From assembly GCA_017610265.1 (NCBI GenBank), contig JAFCCH010000008.1, forward strand, positions 1-37,598: a stretch of DNA of 37,598 nt. The letters are read 5' to 3'. Within the stretch, counting starts at the first letter, position 1; each line of letters starts with the position of its first letter. The translations under genes and the position numbers were made by a program. The DNA is from Nitrososphaerota archaeon (GTDB taxonomy: Archaea; Iainarchaeota; Iainarchaeia; Iainarchaeales; GCA-2688035). Of this stretch, positions 22,350-32,089 are shown in pieces. The notes under the pieces were generated by a model. It was not told where the DNA came from, searched no databases, and worked only from the letters and a program-made list of their open reading frames with translations.

Positions 22350-22667
22350 ATGGGTTTAGGGCAAAGCAAGGAAATAACCAGGCTTAAGAGAAAGTTGGGC
22401 ATAGAACTTTTGTGGATTTATCTTCTTAGCATGCTTAAGAAAGAAAGCTCTCACGCTTATGTCCTTAGAAAAGAGGTTGAAGAAAAATTCGGCTTCTTGC
22501 CTGGAAACGTTTCCGTTTACGTTGTTTTGTACAAGCTTGAAAAGCACAATTTTGTAAAGGCCAAAAAAGAGGGCAATAAGACAATTTACAGCATTACCGC
22601 TTCTGGAAAAACTCTTTTGAAAGAAGCCAAAAAGGAACTTGACAAAACACTAAAAATGATTGACTAG
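22350..22667 (+). CDS. PadR-like transcriptional regulator
   Basis: A 105-residue winged-helix protein. RLKRKLGIELLWIYLLSML leads into SHAYVLRKEVEEKFGFLPGN, where the recognition-helix region (NVSVYVVLYKLEKHNFVKAK) and beta wing (KTIYSITASGKTLLKEA) match the PadR family. The C-terminal helix for dimerisation is short (PadR-s1-like). I start at ATG 22350 instead of TTG 22332 because of TATA spacing. The protein is divergent from ino1, with an 11-bp inverted repeat between them, so it probably represses inositol-phosphate synthesis and perhaps itself. The ligand is unknown. Confidence 0.85.
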   Translation: MGLGQSKEITRLKRKLGIELLWIYLLSMLKKESSHAYVLRKEVEEKFGFLPGNVSVYVVLYKLEKHNFVKAKKEGNKTIYSITASGKTLLKEAKKELDKTLKMID

Positions 22668-22684
22668 TTTCATTAGTTGGCTAA

Positions 22685-23383
22685 TCACTTTCTTCGCTTT
22701 ATCCTTGTCTTAAAGTGCTCCTTTTTTCCGCCCCATCTTTCCATTGCAATCATGTTTGCCTTCTTTATTCTTCTCTCGGAAAACTTTTGGCTAAGCTCTT
22801 TCAGCAATTTCTTTCCCTCGGGCGTCTTTGCTAACTCCTTGGAGCGAAGTACATCCTTTACTTTTAACAAATCATCGTAGCTTCCAACAGATTTTCTTGG
22901 CATTATTGTGCTCTGCTTGTTTCTGTAAGGAATAATATTTTGAAGGCCTACATGAATATTGAACTTTGTCAAATAATCTGTTACACAGACATGGGTGTAT
23001 TCTCCAAATGCCCTTGTTTTCACTTGACTTGGCTTTACAACAAAGCCCTTGTTTAGCATAAGGGATTCAAAATTTGTAAACGGCTTACCTGTGTTGTCAT
23101 AAAAAGGGTTTTTGCTCTTTGGCTTTGCAAACAAGCCAAACCTTTTGCCAAGAGTTTCTTTTGCATATTTGAAAAGTTCCCTGCTTCTCTTTTTTTGGGG
23201 GTCTGACTGCACGCCTGAAGGGCATGCAAAAAGCAGTCTGTTTGGATCCTTGGCAACCTCGTCAATATGCCTTTTCCAGGTTTTGAGAAGCATCCCTGCT
23301 TCTTCCTTGCTGTAATGGTCTCTTCTGTAAAAAAACGGGTGAACCAACAAATCAATTTTTTTAATCAGCACAGGTTTTGCCAT
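22685..23383 (-). CDS. Basic hypothetical protein
   Basis: I do not recognise this 232-residue protein. It is rich in Lys and Arg and ends in a basic tail (EHFKTRIKRRK). No membrane helix is seen. It starts MAKPVLIKKIDLLVHPFFY and has a segment RLLFACPSGVQSDPQKKRSR and a helical, charged C-terminal third (VLRSKELAKTPEGKKLLKEL). Hydrophobic strands such as THVCVTDYLTKFNIHVGL suggest an alpha/beta core. Nucleic-acid binding is plausible from charge only. It is divergent from mre11 across a 46-bp AT-rich promoter gap. Confidence 0.65.
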   Translation of the reverse strand: MAKPVLIKKIDLLVHPFFYRRDHYSKEEAGMLLKTWKRHIDEVAKDPNRLLFACPSGVQSDPQKKRSRELFKYAKETLGKRFGLFAKPKSKNPFYDNTGKPFTNFESLMLNKGFVVKPSQVKTRAFGEYTHVCVTDYLTKFNIHVGLQNIIPYRNKQSTIMPRKSVGSYDDLLKVKDVLRSKELAKTPEGKKLLKELSQKFSERRIKKANMIAMERWGGKKEHFKTRIKRRK

Positions 23384-23429
23384 AATATATTAATGATATT
23401 CCCTGAATAATAATATTGGGTTTTTGGGA

Positions 23430-24674
23430 ATGAAAATAGCAATTTTTTCAGATACACACATTGGCTTTGGCAAGGGTTCTAAGAGAAGCACAGAAGCCTT
23501 TGACCAGGCAAAACAGGCTTTTGAACTTGCTCTAAGCGAAAAGGCGGATTTAATTCTTTTAGCAGGCGACTTATTCAACGAAGCAATTCCTTCACAAACT
23601 GCCTGGCTTGAAATGTTCAAGCTTTTCTCCCTGCTTAGAAAAAGCGGTTCGGAAAAGTCAATTGTCCAATGGGAGAAGGCAGGCAAAAAAGAAGATTTTT
23701 ATTTCTCTCACGTGCCAGTAATCTCTATTGCAGGAACCCACGAGTTTAGAAGCAAGGACTTCAAGAATGCTTTGGAGGTTTTGCAGCAAGCAGGCTGTCT
23801 TGTTTACCTTCATGCAGCAACAGCCTTCTTTGAAAAAGGCGGAGAAAAGATTGCGGTTCAGGGCTTAAGTGGCGTGCCAGAAAAAAAGGCTCTTGACGCC
23901 TTAAAGATGTGGGATCCAAAGCCTGTGCAGGGGGCAAGCAATATCATCTTATTGCACCAAAGCATTAAGGAATTCCTTCCGTTTGATGATGACATGATTG
24001 CATCAATTGGCTTGGCTGACCTGCCATCAAATTTTGACTTAATCATTGACGGCCATCTTCACTGGGCCTCTGACAAAAACCTTGAAACAAAACAATTTCT
24101 TGTAACAGGCTCAACTGTTGTAACTCAGATGAAGAAACTGGAATCCAAAAAGCCAAAGGGAGTTTTCTTCTTTGATTCTGTTTCCAAAAAGGTTGACTTT
24201 AAGCAATTGCCAAAACAAAGGCAGTTCTTGTTTGAAAAGCTTGAATTCAAGGACGCAACACTTGAGCAAATAAAGGAAGCCGTTGAAAAAAAGCTTTCAG
24301 AAATACTTTCTTCTTCAAACGAAATGCCCTTGGTAAAGCTTAAGTTAAAAGGAAGTCTTACAAAGGGCCTTAACCAGGCAAACATTGATCTAAAAGGCAT
24401 TTATCAAAAGTTTGGGGAAAAATCCCATCTCTTTATAGATTCAAATTTTGAGGAAGCAGGCTTTAAGCAAAAGCTTGAGGCTTTGAGGGAAGCCCAGTTT
24501 GGAAAGAAAAGTGTTTCAGCAATGGGCTTTGACGTTCTTGAAAAAAACCTTGCTGAAACAAATTTCAAGGACGCCTTTGATGTTAAGCGAGTTTTTGATT
24601 TGCTTGCAGAGGGTGACATCGACAAGGTTGTTTCTATACTATTAGAGCCAAAAACAGCTTCATCAAAACCTTAA
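23430..24674 (+). CDS. mre11: Mre11-like DNA repair nuclease
   Basis: Calcineurin-like metallophosphoesterase of the Mre11/SbcD type, which processes DNA double-strand breaks with Rad50. The five motifs are visible: FSDTHIG, LAGDLFNE, IAGTHEFRS, ILLHQSIKE and IDGHLHW. The usual GNHD/GNHE motif is GTHE here; Asn to Thr removes a common metal/phosphate ligand, although GTHE variants seem to occur in archaeal relatives. The C-terminal capping domain is present (415 aa). I use ATG 23430 rather than the track's TTG two codons earlier. No rad50, herA or nurA gene is adjacent, which is unusual for archaea. Confidence 0.87.
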   Translation: MKIAIFSDTHIGFGKGSKRSTEAFDQAKQAFELALSEKADLILLAGDLFNEAIPSQTAWLEMFKLFSLLRKSGSEKSIVQWEKAGKKEDFYFSHVPVISIAGTHEFRSKDFKNALEVLQQAGCLVYLHAATAFFEKGGEKIAVQGLSGVPEKKALDALKMWDPKPVQGASNIILLHQSIKEFLPFDDDMIASIGLADLPSNFDLIIDGHLHWASDKNLETKQFLVTGSTVVTQMKKLESKKPKGVFFFDSVSKKVDFKQLPKQRQFLFEKLEFKDATLEQIKEAVEKKLSEILSSSNEMPLVKLKLKGSLTKGLNQANIDLKGIYQKFGEKSHLFIDSNFEEAGFKQKLEALREAQFGKKSVSAMGFDVLEKNLAETNFKDAFDVKRVFDLLAEGDIDKVVSILLEPKTASSKP

Positions 24675-24702
24675 AATACATCTTATTTCCTCTAATTAGC
24701 TT

Positions 24703-26658
24703 ATGAGTATGCTTATCAACGCAATTATTGCCTCTTCACTGATTGCTCTTGTTCTGAGCTTTATCAAAAGAAAGGAGGTTTTGTCCTATCCAAGGGGCAA
24801 CAAGAAAATGGTTGAAATCTCCGATTTAATTCACAAGGGGGCCATGACCTTTCTTTACGCAGAATACAAAGTAATGGCAATTTTTGTTGCAGTAGTTGCA
24901 ATTCTTCTCTTTATTGCATTTGGAATAAATTCCGCAGCAATCTTTATCTTTGGAGCCTTACTCAGCACAATTGCAGGAAACATCGGAATGAGGACTGCCA
25001 CAAGTGCAAACAGTAGAACAACACAAGCTGCAAGAAAAAGCGTAAAAGCAGGTTTTGAGGTTGCATTTGCTTCAGGAAGCGTAATGGGCTTTGCAGTTGT
25101 TGGCCTGGGCCTTTTAGGAGTAACAATTTGCTATCTTGTTTTTGGTGATCCAACCATTATCTATGCCTTTGGCTTTGGAGCAAGTTCAATTGCATTGTTT
25201 GCAAGAGTTGGAGGAGGCATTTACACAAAGGCAGCCGACGTTGGAGCAGACCTTGTTGGAAAAGTTGAACAAGGCATTCCGGAAGACGATCCAAGAAACC
25301 CTGCTGTAATAGCTGACAATGTTGGAGACAATGTTGGAGACGTTGCAGGAATGGGGGCCGATCTTTTCGAAAGCTATGTTGACGCGATTATTGCCGCAAT
25401 GGTAATTGGCTTTACTTTTATGGGAACAAATGGAATTCTAATACCTTTGGCTTTGGCAGCAATTGGAATCATTGCCTCAATTATTTCAACTCTTGCAGTC
25501 AGGGTAAAGAAAGACAATCTCTTTGGTGCAATTGACAAGGGAATCTTTGTAGCTGCAATATTAATGGCAGTTATTTCATACTTTTTCCTGGTTTACTTCC
25601 TTGGAAACTTTGGATTGTTTGCCTCAATTGTTGCAGGCCTTGCAGGTGCAATAATAATCGGCTACAGCACAGAGATTGTGACAAGCCCTTTTCACAGCCC
25701 GACCCAAAAGATTGCAGCGGCAGCTAAATCAGGAGCAGGGACAACTGTTATTGCAGGTTTAAGTACTGGAATGCTTTCAACTGCTGTTCCGGTTTTGGCA
25801 GTTGGAGGTGTAATTCTTGTAAGTTATTATTTTTCCGGAATTATGGGTGTTGCAATTGCCGCAGTTGGAATGCTTGGAACCCTTGGAATAACTTTAGCAT
25901 CTGACACTTACGGAAGTGTTGCAGATAATGCAGCCGGTATCTCTGAAATGGCAGGGCTTGGCAAAAAGATTAGGGGGAGAACAGAACTCTTGGACGCTGT
26001 TGGAAACAGCACTGCCGCAATAGGAAAAGGGTTTGCAATAAGCTCGGCTGCACTAACAGCACTTGCACTTTTTGCATCCTATCTTGTTGTGGCAAAACTT
26101 GACATTATTGACATTGCAACCCCGGCAGTAACAGTCGGCTTGTTTTTGGGAGCACTAATGCCATTTGTTTTCTCTGCTTTTACAATGAGTGCCGTTGGCA
26201 AGGCTGCAGTTGCAATGGTTGTGGAAGTTAGACACCAGTTTAAGACAATTAAGGGATTGATGAAAGGCAAAGCAAAGCCTGATTATGAAAAATGCATTGC
26301 AATCAGCACACAAGCCGCATTGAGAGAGATGATTGTCCCTTCTTTAATTGCAATTCTTGCACCTGTTACAGTTGGACTTGTTTTGGGCCCTGAAGCGCTT
26401 GGCGGATTTTTGGCGGGAGCAATTGCAACAGGGTTTTTGATGGCTGTCTTTATGGCAAACGCCGGAGCAGCCTGGGACAATGCAAAGAAGTATATTGAGG
26501 CAGGGAAATTTGGCGGCAAAGGAAGCGAAGCACACAAGGCAGCAGTTATAGGAGACACTGTTGGCGACCCTTTCAAAGATACTGCTGGCCCATCTTTAAA
26601 CATTCTGATAAAACTGATGACAATTGTCTCCTTGATGATTATTCCCTTTGTTCTCTGA
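24703..26658 (+). CDS. hppA: Membrane-bound ion-pumping pyrophosphatase
   Basis: A 651-residue, about 16-helix pump that hydrolyses PPi and moves H+ or Na+ out of the cytosol. Signature segments: [38 protein letters not shown] (substrate Mg-PPi site) and a C-terminal [26 protein letters not shown] (about 433-444) has Ala where K+-independent enzymes have Lys, so it should be K+-dependent. [10 protein letters not shown] (about 219) has Glu at the gate position typical of Na+-type and K+-dependent enzymes and also Asp four residues on, where H+-type enzymes carry Glu. The ion is therefore not settled. It is next to acetyl-CoA synthetase, whose PPi it can use. Confidence 0.95.
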   Translation: MSMLINAIIASSLIALVLSFIKRKEVLSYPRGNKKMVEISDLIHKGAMTFLYAEYKVMAIFVAVVAILLFIAFGINSAAIFIFGALLSTIAGNIGMRTATSANSRTTQAARKSVKAGFEVAFASGSVMGFAVVGLGLLGVTICYLVFGDPTIIYAFGFGASSIALFARVGGGIYTKAADVGADLVGKVEQGIPEDDPRNPAVIADNVGDNVGDVAGMGADLFESYVDAIIAAMVIGFTFMGTNGILIPLALAAIGIIASIISTLAVRVKKDNLFGAIDKGIFVAAILMAVISYFFLVYFLGNFGLFASIVAGLAGAIIIGYSTEIVTSPFHSPTQKIAAAAKSGAGTTVIAGLSTGMLSTAVPVLAVGGVILVSYYFSGIMGVAIAAVGMLGTLGITLASDTYGSVADNAAGISEMAGLGKKIRGRTELLDAVGNSTAAIGKGFAISSAALTALALFASYLVVAKLDIIDIATPAVTVGLFLGALMPFVFSAFTMSAVGKAAVAMVVEVRHQFKTIKGLMKGKAKPDYEKCIAISTQAALREMIVPSLIAILAPVTVGLVLGPEALGGFLAGAIATGFLMAVFMANAGAAWDNAKKYIEAGKFGGKGSEAHKAAVIGDTVGDPFKDTAGPSLNILIKLMTIVSLMIIPFVL

Positions 26659-26729
26659 CTGGACAATTGCCTCTGCAATCGTCCCAATAACTTTTTAAAC
26701 TTTAACAACGTTCTTTTTTTGGTGAGTTT

Positions 26730-28688
26730 ATGAAGAGTCCAAAACTGGTTGAAGTTGACAAAAGCAAGAAACATATTTATTGGCCAACGCCTGACATGAA
26801 GGAAAGGGCTTGGGCAGGAACTGATAAAATTTACAAAGACGCGGCAAAGGATCCAAAGGCATTTTGGGCAAAATTGGCTCAAGACGGCCTTGATTGGGAA
26901 ACTCCTTGGAAAAAGGTTTATGAGGAAAAGCCGCCTTACTTCAAATGGTTTTTGGGTGGAAAGCTTAACGCAAGTTACAACTGCCTTGACAGACACCTTA
27001 AAGAAAGAGGAAACAAGGCCGCAATTATTTGGGAGCCAGAATCTCCTAACGAAAAACCAAGGGTATTAACCTACAAACAGCTTCATAGGGAAGTTTGCCA
27101 GTTTGCAAATGCCTTGAAAAAACTTGGCATACAAAAAGGTGATCGAGTTGGAATTTATCTTCCAATGATTCCGGAAGTTATAGTTTCAATGCTTGCATGT
27201 GCAAGAATTGGGGCAATTCACAGCGTTGTTTTTTCAGCTTTCTCTGGAGAAAGCTTTAGAACAAGGGTTGACGACTGCAAGGCAAAGGTCGTAATAACCT
27301 GTGATGGATATTCTAGAAGGGGCAAGCCAATTGAACTAAAGAAACAGGCTGATCTTGCTTCAAGCGCAAAAAGCGTAAAAAAAGCAGTCATTGTCAAAAG
27401 GCTTGGCAATAATGTTGACATGATGGACGGAAGAGATGTCTGGTATCACGAGCTTATTGCAGAGGCAAAGGCTGAATGCAAGGCACAACCAATGGAAGCC
27501 AATTCAACTTTGTTCCTTCTTTACACCTCTGGCACAACAGGAAAGCCAAAGGGGGTAATTCACGATACTGGGGGCTACTTAACACAGGCTTATTGGACAA
27601 CCTTGTTTGATTTTGATTTACATGACAATGATGTCTACTGGTGCACGGCCGACATAGGCTGGATAACCGGACACACTTATGCCTGTTATGGTCCCTTATC
27701 TGTCGGCGCCACAATGGTTGTTTACGAGGGGGGTCCTGACTATCCTGACTGGGGCAGATTCTGGAGCATTGTTGAAAAATTCGGTGTTTCAGTTTTCTAC
27801 ACTGCACCAACAGCAATTAGAATGTTCAAAAAAATGGGCGACAAGTGGATTAAGAAACATGACATTTCTTCAATTAGGCTTCTTGGAACAGTTGGGGAAC
27901 CAATTGACAATGAAGCATGGTACTGGTATTTCAAGACAATTGGAGGGGGAAAAGCCCCTGTAATTGACACCTGGTGGCAGACTGAAACAGGCGGAACACT
28001 AATAACTGCTTTGCCTGGCATTGGCCCGTTTATTCCAACTGTTGCCGGAAGGCCTTTCCCTGGAACAATCGCGGAAATCCTTGACGACATGGGCAAGCCA
28101 GTCAAAAAAGGAGAAACAGGCTATCTTGTTTTCAAGCCACCGTTCCCACCAGGCCTTTTGAGAGGAGTCTGGAACAATTCAAAGAAATACAGGGACACTT
28201 ACTGGAGTGAGTACGGCAACAAAACCTACTTTACAGCTGACGGTGCAAAATGGCATGACAAGCACAATATAAGGGTTACTGGAAGAGTCGACGACGTAAT
28301 GAAGGTCGCAGGTCACCGGCTTTCAAGCGCAGAAGTTGAAGACGCACTAAATTCACATCCTGCAATTATTGAATCAGCGGTTGTTCCAAAGCCTGATGAA
28401 ATAAGAGGCCAGGTTCCTGTTGCATTCATTGTCTTAAAGCGTGACATTGAACCATCAGAAGATTTGCAGAAAGGAATTGTTTCCGCTGTAAAAAAGGAGA
28501 TTGGACCGACTGCAAAACCTCATCAAATAATCTTTGTCAAGGGCTTGCCTAAGACAAGAAGCGGAAAGATAATGAGGCGCTTCCTTAAAAGCATACTGGT
28601 CAACGAAAAGCTTGGTGACGCAACTACTTTGCAGAATCCTGCAATCGTTGATTACCTGAAAGAAGTTGTTGGCTACAAGAAAAAGTAA
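26730..28688 (+). CDS. acs: Acetyl-CoA synthetase (AMP-forming)
   Basis: Activates acetate to acetyl-CoA with ATP, releasing AMP and PPi. Adenylate-forming motifs: [17 protein letters not shown] (P-loop-like, about residue 263), [28 protein letters not shown] and the C-terminal [10 protein letters not shown] with the catalytic, acetylation-controlled lysine near 610. Length 652 is typical. Start ATG 26730 has GGTGAG 5 nt upstream and a TTTTTAAAC box about 35 bp upstream. The upstream pyrophosphatase would remove PPi and conserve its energy as an ion gradient; PEP synthase elsewhere in the window offers a route onward to sugars. The stop lies 1 nt from the convergent gene at 28690. Confidence 0.97.
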   Translation: MKSPKLVEVDKSKKHIYWPTPDMKERAWAGTDKIYKDAAKDPKAFWAKLAQDGLDWETPWKKVYEEKPPYFKWFLGGKLNASYNCLDRHLKERGNKAAIIWEPESPNEKPRVLTYKQLHREVCQFANALKKLGIQKGDRVGIYLPMIPEVIVSMLACARIGAIHSVVFSAFSGESFRTRVDDCKAKVVITCDGYSRRGKPIELKKQADLASSAKSVKKAVIVKRLGNNVDMMDGRDVWYHELIAEAKAECKAQPMEANSTLFLLYTSGTTGKPKGVIHDTGGYLTQAYWTTLFDFDLHDNDVYWCTADIGWITGHTYACYGPLSVGATMVVYEGGPDYPDWGRFWSIVEKFGVSVFYTAPTAIRMFKKMGDKWIKKHDISSIRLLGTVGEPIDNEAWYWYFKTIGGGKAPVIDTWWQTETGGTLITALPGIGPFIPTVAGRPFPGTIAEILDDMGKPVKKGETGYLVFKPPFPPGLLRGVWNNSKKYRDTYWSEYGNKTYFTADGAKWHDKHNIRVTGRVDDVMKVAGHRLSSAEVEDALNSHPAIIESAVVPKPDEIRGQVPVAFIVLKRDIEPSEDLQKGIVSAVKKEIGPTAKPHQIIFVKGLPKTRSGKIMRRFLKSILVNEKLGDATTLQNPAIVDYLKEVVGYKKK

Positions 28689-28689
28689 T

Positions 28690-29178
28690 TTATCTTAGGA
28701 TCTTTACTCTTCCGTGGCTAGCTCTTACTTCAATAATATCGCCGTCTTTCAAGACCTTTGTTGCGAGCTTTGTGCCAATTACACAAGGAATTCCAATTTC
28801 TCTTGAAATAATTGCGGCATGGCATAGTACTCCACCTTCATCTGTTACTATTGCCGTGGCTTTTTTCATTGCCGGAACAAATTCCGGTCTTGTCATTGAG
28901 GCAACAAGAATGTCGCCTTCTTTAACTTTTTCAAGAGACTCTATTGTTGTACAAATTTTTACTGTACCCGCTGCTGTTCCAAGCGAGGTAGCCTGCCCTA
29001 TAAGTATTTCCATTTCCTCATGCTCTTCTTCCATAGCTTTTTGAAGTTCTTTAAAATCTTTTTCACCAAAGACCTTTTCACCTTTAAGGCTCATAACAAT
29101 TACGCATCCCTTCATTCTTTTTTTGGCCTCTTCTTCAATTGTTTTCTCCCTTATTCTTTGCGGAAGTTCTTCTGCCAT
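28690..29178 (-). CDS. Stand-alone PEP-utilising swivelling-domain protein (His intact)
   Basis: A 162-residue protein consisting of a charged helical N-terminal part (1-60) and one phosphohistidine swivelling domain. GDILVASMTRPEFVPAMKKA and TDEGGVLCHAAIISREIGIP closely resemble the same region of the PEP synthase in this window; His120 is the expected phospho-carrier. No ATP-grasp or PEP-barrel domain is present, so the protein must act with a partner or as a phospho-relay. It is divergent from the second swivelling-domain gene at 29.3 kb and convergent with acs. Confidence 0.85.
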   Translation of the reverse strand: MAEELPQRIREKTIEEEAKKRMKGCVIVMSLKGEKVFGEKDFKELQKAMEEEHEEMEILIGQATSLGTAAGTVKICTTIESLEKVKEGDILVASMTRPEFVPAMKKATAIVTDEGGVLCHAAIISREIGIPCVIGTKLATKVLKDGDIIEVRASHGRVKILR

Positions 29179-29287
29179 AAAATAGTGGAGTAACTTTGAA
29201 CTGGCTGAAAAAAACCCTTTAATGAAAACCTTTGCCTGAATTTTTGAGGAATATCCTGTCTTGCACGATCTGCGAAAAGAAGGGCAA

Positions 29288-29887
29288 ATGAAGTCAGCTC
29301 ACAATATTAGGTTAATTTACACAGAGCTTGCCAAAAGGCACAAGACCACAAAGGACTTGCTTTACTATTACTGGCCGCTTGAGCTTGTTCAAACCATTAA
29401 AGAAAAAAAGAAAATTGATGTTGACCTGCTTGCAAAAAGAAAAGACAGATGGCTTTGTGAATACCATTCAAATGGCAAAAGCGAGGAATGGTTTAGCAAA
29501 GAGGCTTTGAAAAAGAGAGATGAAGAAACAGGCCTTGGCCATGAATTAATTCAAAAAGAAATCCAGGGAATGTCTGCCTCGCAGGGAAGGATTGTTGGCA
29601 AGGCAAAAATCTGCCTTAGTGCAAACGTTGCCTATGAAAAGATTTCTGAGGGAGATATTTTAATTACTAGAATGACACTGCCTAATTTTGTTGCGTCAAT
29701 GGCAAAAGCAGGTGCAATTGTAACAGATAAGGGCGGTCTAACCTGCTATGCAGCCATAATTGCAAGAGAGTTAGGAAAGCCATATATTGTGGGAACAAGG
29801 CTTGCAATCAGGTTAATAAAAGACAACGACTTGCTAGAAGTTAATGCAAATCACGGCGTTGTCAAAATAATAAAAGAAGCTAAATAG
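29288..29887 (+). CDS. PEP-utilising swivelling-domain protein with Tyr for His
   Basis: About 199 residues from ATG 29288 (GAAGGG lies 4 nt upstream; the track start is TTG 29261). The N-terminal half (KDLLYYYWPLELVQTIKEKK, then AKRKDRWL) resembles the linker of PEP/pyruvate-binding proteins. The C-terminal half is a swivelling domain: GDILITRMTLPNFVASMAKA and VTDKGGLTCYAAIIARELGK. The catalytic CHAAI is CYAAI here, so it cannot be phosphorylated on histidine in the normal way. It is likely a non-catalytic paralogue, perhaps regulatory or structural; a Tyr phospho-site is possible but unsupported. Divergent from the His-intact copy. Confidence 0.8.
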   Translation: MKSAHNIRLIYTELAKRHKTTKDLLYYYWPLELVQTIKEKKKIDVDLLAKRKDRWLCEYHSNGKSEEWFSKEALKKRDEETGLGHELIQKEIQGMSASQGRIVGKAKICLSANVAYEKISEGDILITRMTLPNFVASMAKAGAIVTDKGGLTCYAAIIARELGKPYIVGTRLAIRLIKDNDLLEVNANHGVVKIIKEAK

Positions 29888-29905
29888 TCACTTTCTTTCT
29901 TCCAA

Positions 29906-30799
29906 TTACTTTGGAAGAATCCTTCTTGCAATATTCAAAGTTTTTCTTTTAAGGCTTTTTCTGGGCAAGGCTCTTTGCTTTTTGGCAATGTCCTGCCTTA
30001 GGCTTCTGCTTCTGAATTTTAAGCCAAGAAATCTTGTTCGTTTCAAAAATTCAGGGCTTTTTTTGTCAATTCTGTAAAAGCTTATCTTTGGGCCGCGGGC
30101 CATCTGTCTGTCAGTGTAAAGGTCTCCATAGGCCCTTCCAACAAATTGCCCCTTAATATCTTTGTAGGCTCGTTCCCTAATCACCTGTTTAAGCAGACCC
30201 CATCTTTTCAAAGCGTCTACTACAGCATTGCCCTTGCTTTGGCTTGCAGGGTAAACATCGCACCCACTTTTGGTTAGATGGAACTTTATTTCGTGGGACG
30301 CTGCTTTTGATTTGTTTAAATTTGCAATGGCTTGCTTAACCGATTGCTTCAAAATTGCCTTGTTTGCGGGTGAAGGGTCTTTCAATTTAAAATAAAGAGT
30401 TACAAGCTTTGCGTCATTTTTTGGAAAAAAGTATTTGACTCCTTTTTTTGCCAATACTGCTTCAATTTCTGAGAGAAGCTTTCCCCTTTTTTTTTGAAAA
30501 GCTTTTCCCTCTGGAACCATTAAAACTTCTTTGCCGTTAATCCTGTAAAAACCATGTTCTCCGTACAAAAGGCATTTGTTTTCAAGACCGTACTTTTTCA
30601 AAACAGGAACAAAGTCTGCCAGAACATAGTTTGCGGATTTGCCTGTGATAAATGCAACTTTGTATCCTTTTTCAATAAGTTTCTTAATTCTCTTAATTGC
30701 CCTTTCGTCAATAACTCGTTCCCTTTTCCCGCTATTTTTTCGATTAAAGGTTAGGACATCATCTATGTCGCACAATATCACTCTTTGCTTTTCAGGCAT
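29906..30799 (-). CDS. HAD-superfamily phosphatase-like protein with basic tail
   Basis: A 297-residue protein of the HAD class with a Cof-type cap. Motif I is LCDIDDVLTF, motif II AFITGKSANYVL, the SKGNAVVDALKRWG segment supplies the motif III-like lysine, and AYGDLYTDRQM is motif IV. It resembles sugar-phosphate or phosphoglycolate phosphatases, but the substrate cannot be deduced. The last 60 residues are highly basic (KFRSRSLRQDIAKKQRALPR). Start ATG 30799 is preceded by GTGATT and a TTTAATATA box near 30840. It lies downstream of the top6A gene on the same strand with a 159-nt gap. Confidence 0.8.
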   Translation of the reverse strand: MPEKQRVILCDIDDVLTFNRKNSGKRERVIDERAIKRIKKLIEKGYKVAFITGKSANYVLADFVPVLKKYGLENKCLLYGEHGFYRINGKEVLMVPEGKAFQKKRGKLLSEIEAVLAKKGVKYFFPKNDAKLVTLYFKLKDPSPANKAILKQSVKQAIANLNKSKAASHEIKFHLTKSGCDVYPASQSKGNAVVDALKRWGLLKQVIRERAYKDIKGQFVGRAYGDLYTDRQMARGPKISFYRIDKKSPEFLKRTRFLGLKFRSRSLRQDIAKKQRALPRKSLKRKTLNIARRILPK

Positions 30800-30958
30800 G
30801 ATTAATCACTTTAGGCTAAATAAATTAATCAGAAATAGTATATTAAAGTTTGTGATGGCAATTAGGGAAAGCTTTTTCTCCAAAAGAGACTTTGCAATCT
30901 TTCTTGTTTCTCTTGCATCTTTGCAGGTTGTAAAACAAAGCAGTGTCATAAATAAATA

Positions 30959-32089
30959 TTATGGCAAAAAGTCTTTCTTCTTAATCTTTGTTGGCAAATA
31001 CTCGGTTGCAACAAATTCAAGTGACTTGTTTGCAAGAGCCTGCTGTTCTATTCTGACCTTTTCCTTCAAGGCCTTTTTCAGCTGGTGCTGCCATGCTTCG
31101 TTTTGAAACCAGGGGTAGGCCATCATTTCTTTTGCCCTCTTAAGGTCTCCGTCCTTCATCTTCTCTGTTACATTTTGAAGGTCGTATATTTCAATGTCAT
31201 CAAGAGTCATTCCAATATATTTTGCGTTAGGGCATGCCATAAAGCCAGAGTGTGCAGCCAAAGCCATTGAACCCTGTTTGATAACACTGTAAATATACCA
31301 CCCATAGGGGTCTCCGTCAGTGAAGACATAAACAGGCAGCTTTTTTTCGGTGTGAAGCCTGTGAATCAACCTTCTTGTTCCACGAGCAGCTTGTCCTCCT
31401 GTGCTTACAAGAATGCAATTGTTGTCTTTTGGAAACCTTTCCTCTACAAGCCTTTCATACATTGCCTCTGTCTCAATTACTAAAACATATTTGGCGTTTA
31501 TTTTCATAATGTCAATTTCTTCCGGCTCAAGCCTTGACATAATGCTCCATCCGCCCCTGCCTAGTTTTCCACAATTAAAGGTGTCGTTGTGGTGCATTTT
31601 GTCCTTTAGTGTAATGTCTCCGTACAATGTTCCCTTTGGATTTGCGTGAAGGTTTAATTTTTCCCTGATTGAGTTAATGCTGTGTTCAAGATCAACAATG
31701 CATGAATCTGATTCTGTCTGCCCTTCAAAAGTGTTTTCTTTTGTGTTTGGCACAGTGTGCTTTAATTCGTAGTAAATTTCTCTGATTGAAGCTGTCTTAT
31801 TGTGCTTTAAGTATTCGTGTGCTTTTGCCGAAACAAGCATGGTTTGCATAAACTTCTTTGCATGCCCAACGTTCAAGAAAGTTCTTGTGGTTTCCTTGTC
31901 TCCAAGTTTTAGAATGCCTTTCTTTTCGTCAAACTCAACATTGCTTTTTCCCCGCTGCTGTGTAACAAATTCTGGATCGGTTTCCTTTTTGATGTCTGCC
32001 ACAATGCCTTTTGCCATGTCGTAGATTTTTGCAGCAATTTGCTTTGGAGTTTCTTTTTCTTTTGCAACTTTATTTTTTTGCTTTGGCAT
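30959..32089 (-). CDS. top6A: DNA topoisomerase VI subunit A
   Basis: Catalytic Spo11-like subunit of the type IIB topoisomerase that makes double-strand breaks with 5' phosphotyrosyl links. The CAP domain has REIYYELKH, with the catalytic Tyr at about residue 105-106; the Toprim domain has VLVIETEAMYERL and FTDGDPYGWYIY (acidic metal site). LDDIEIYDL and the C-terminal region are also typical. Size (376 aa from the ATG) is normal. GGGTGAGAAG precedes ATG 32089, which I prefer over the track's GTG at 32098. It overlaps the 3' end of top6B by 20 nt, so the two subunits are translationally coupled. Confidence 0.96.
   Translation of the reverse strand: MPKQKNKVAKEKETPKQIAAKIYDMAKGIVADIKKETDPEFVTQQRGKSNVEFDEKKGILKLGDKETTRTFLNVGHAKKFMQTMLVSAKAHEYLKHNKTASIREIYYELKHTVPNTKENTFEGQTESDSCIVDLEHSINSIREKLNLHANPKGTLYGDITLKDKMHHNDTFNCGKLGRGGWSIMSRLEPEEIDIMKINAKYVLVIETEAMYERLVEERFPKDNNCILVSTGGQAARGTRRLIHRLHTEKKLPVYVFTDGDPYGWYIYSVIKQGSMALAAHSGFMACPNAKYIGMTLDDIEIYDLQNVTEKMKDGDLKRAKEMMAYPWFQNEAWQHQLKKALKEKVRIEQQALANKSLEFVATEYLPTKIKKKDFLP

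Noticed and set aside
26283-26996. 237-codon minus-strand ORF over the hppA end and acs start
   Set aside because: It is antisense to two certain genes, with low-complexity translation.
30639-31106. 155-codon plus-strand ORF across the HAD-top6A gap
   Set aside because: It overlaps conserved genes on both sides in antisense and shows no family features; only about 160 nt is non-overlapping.
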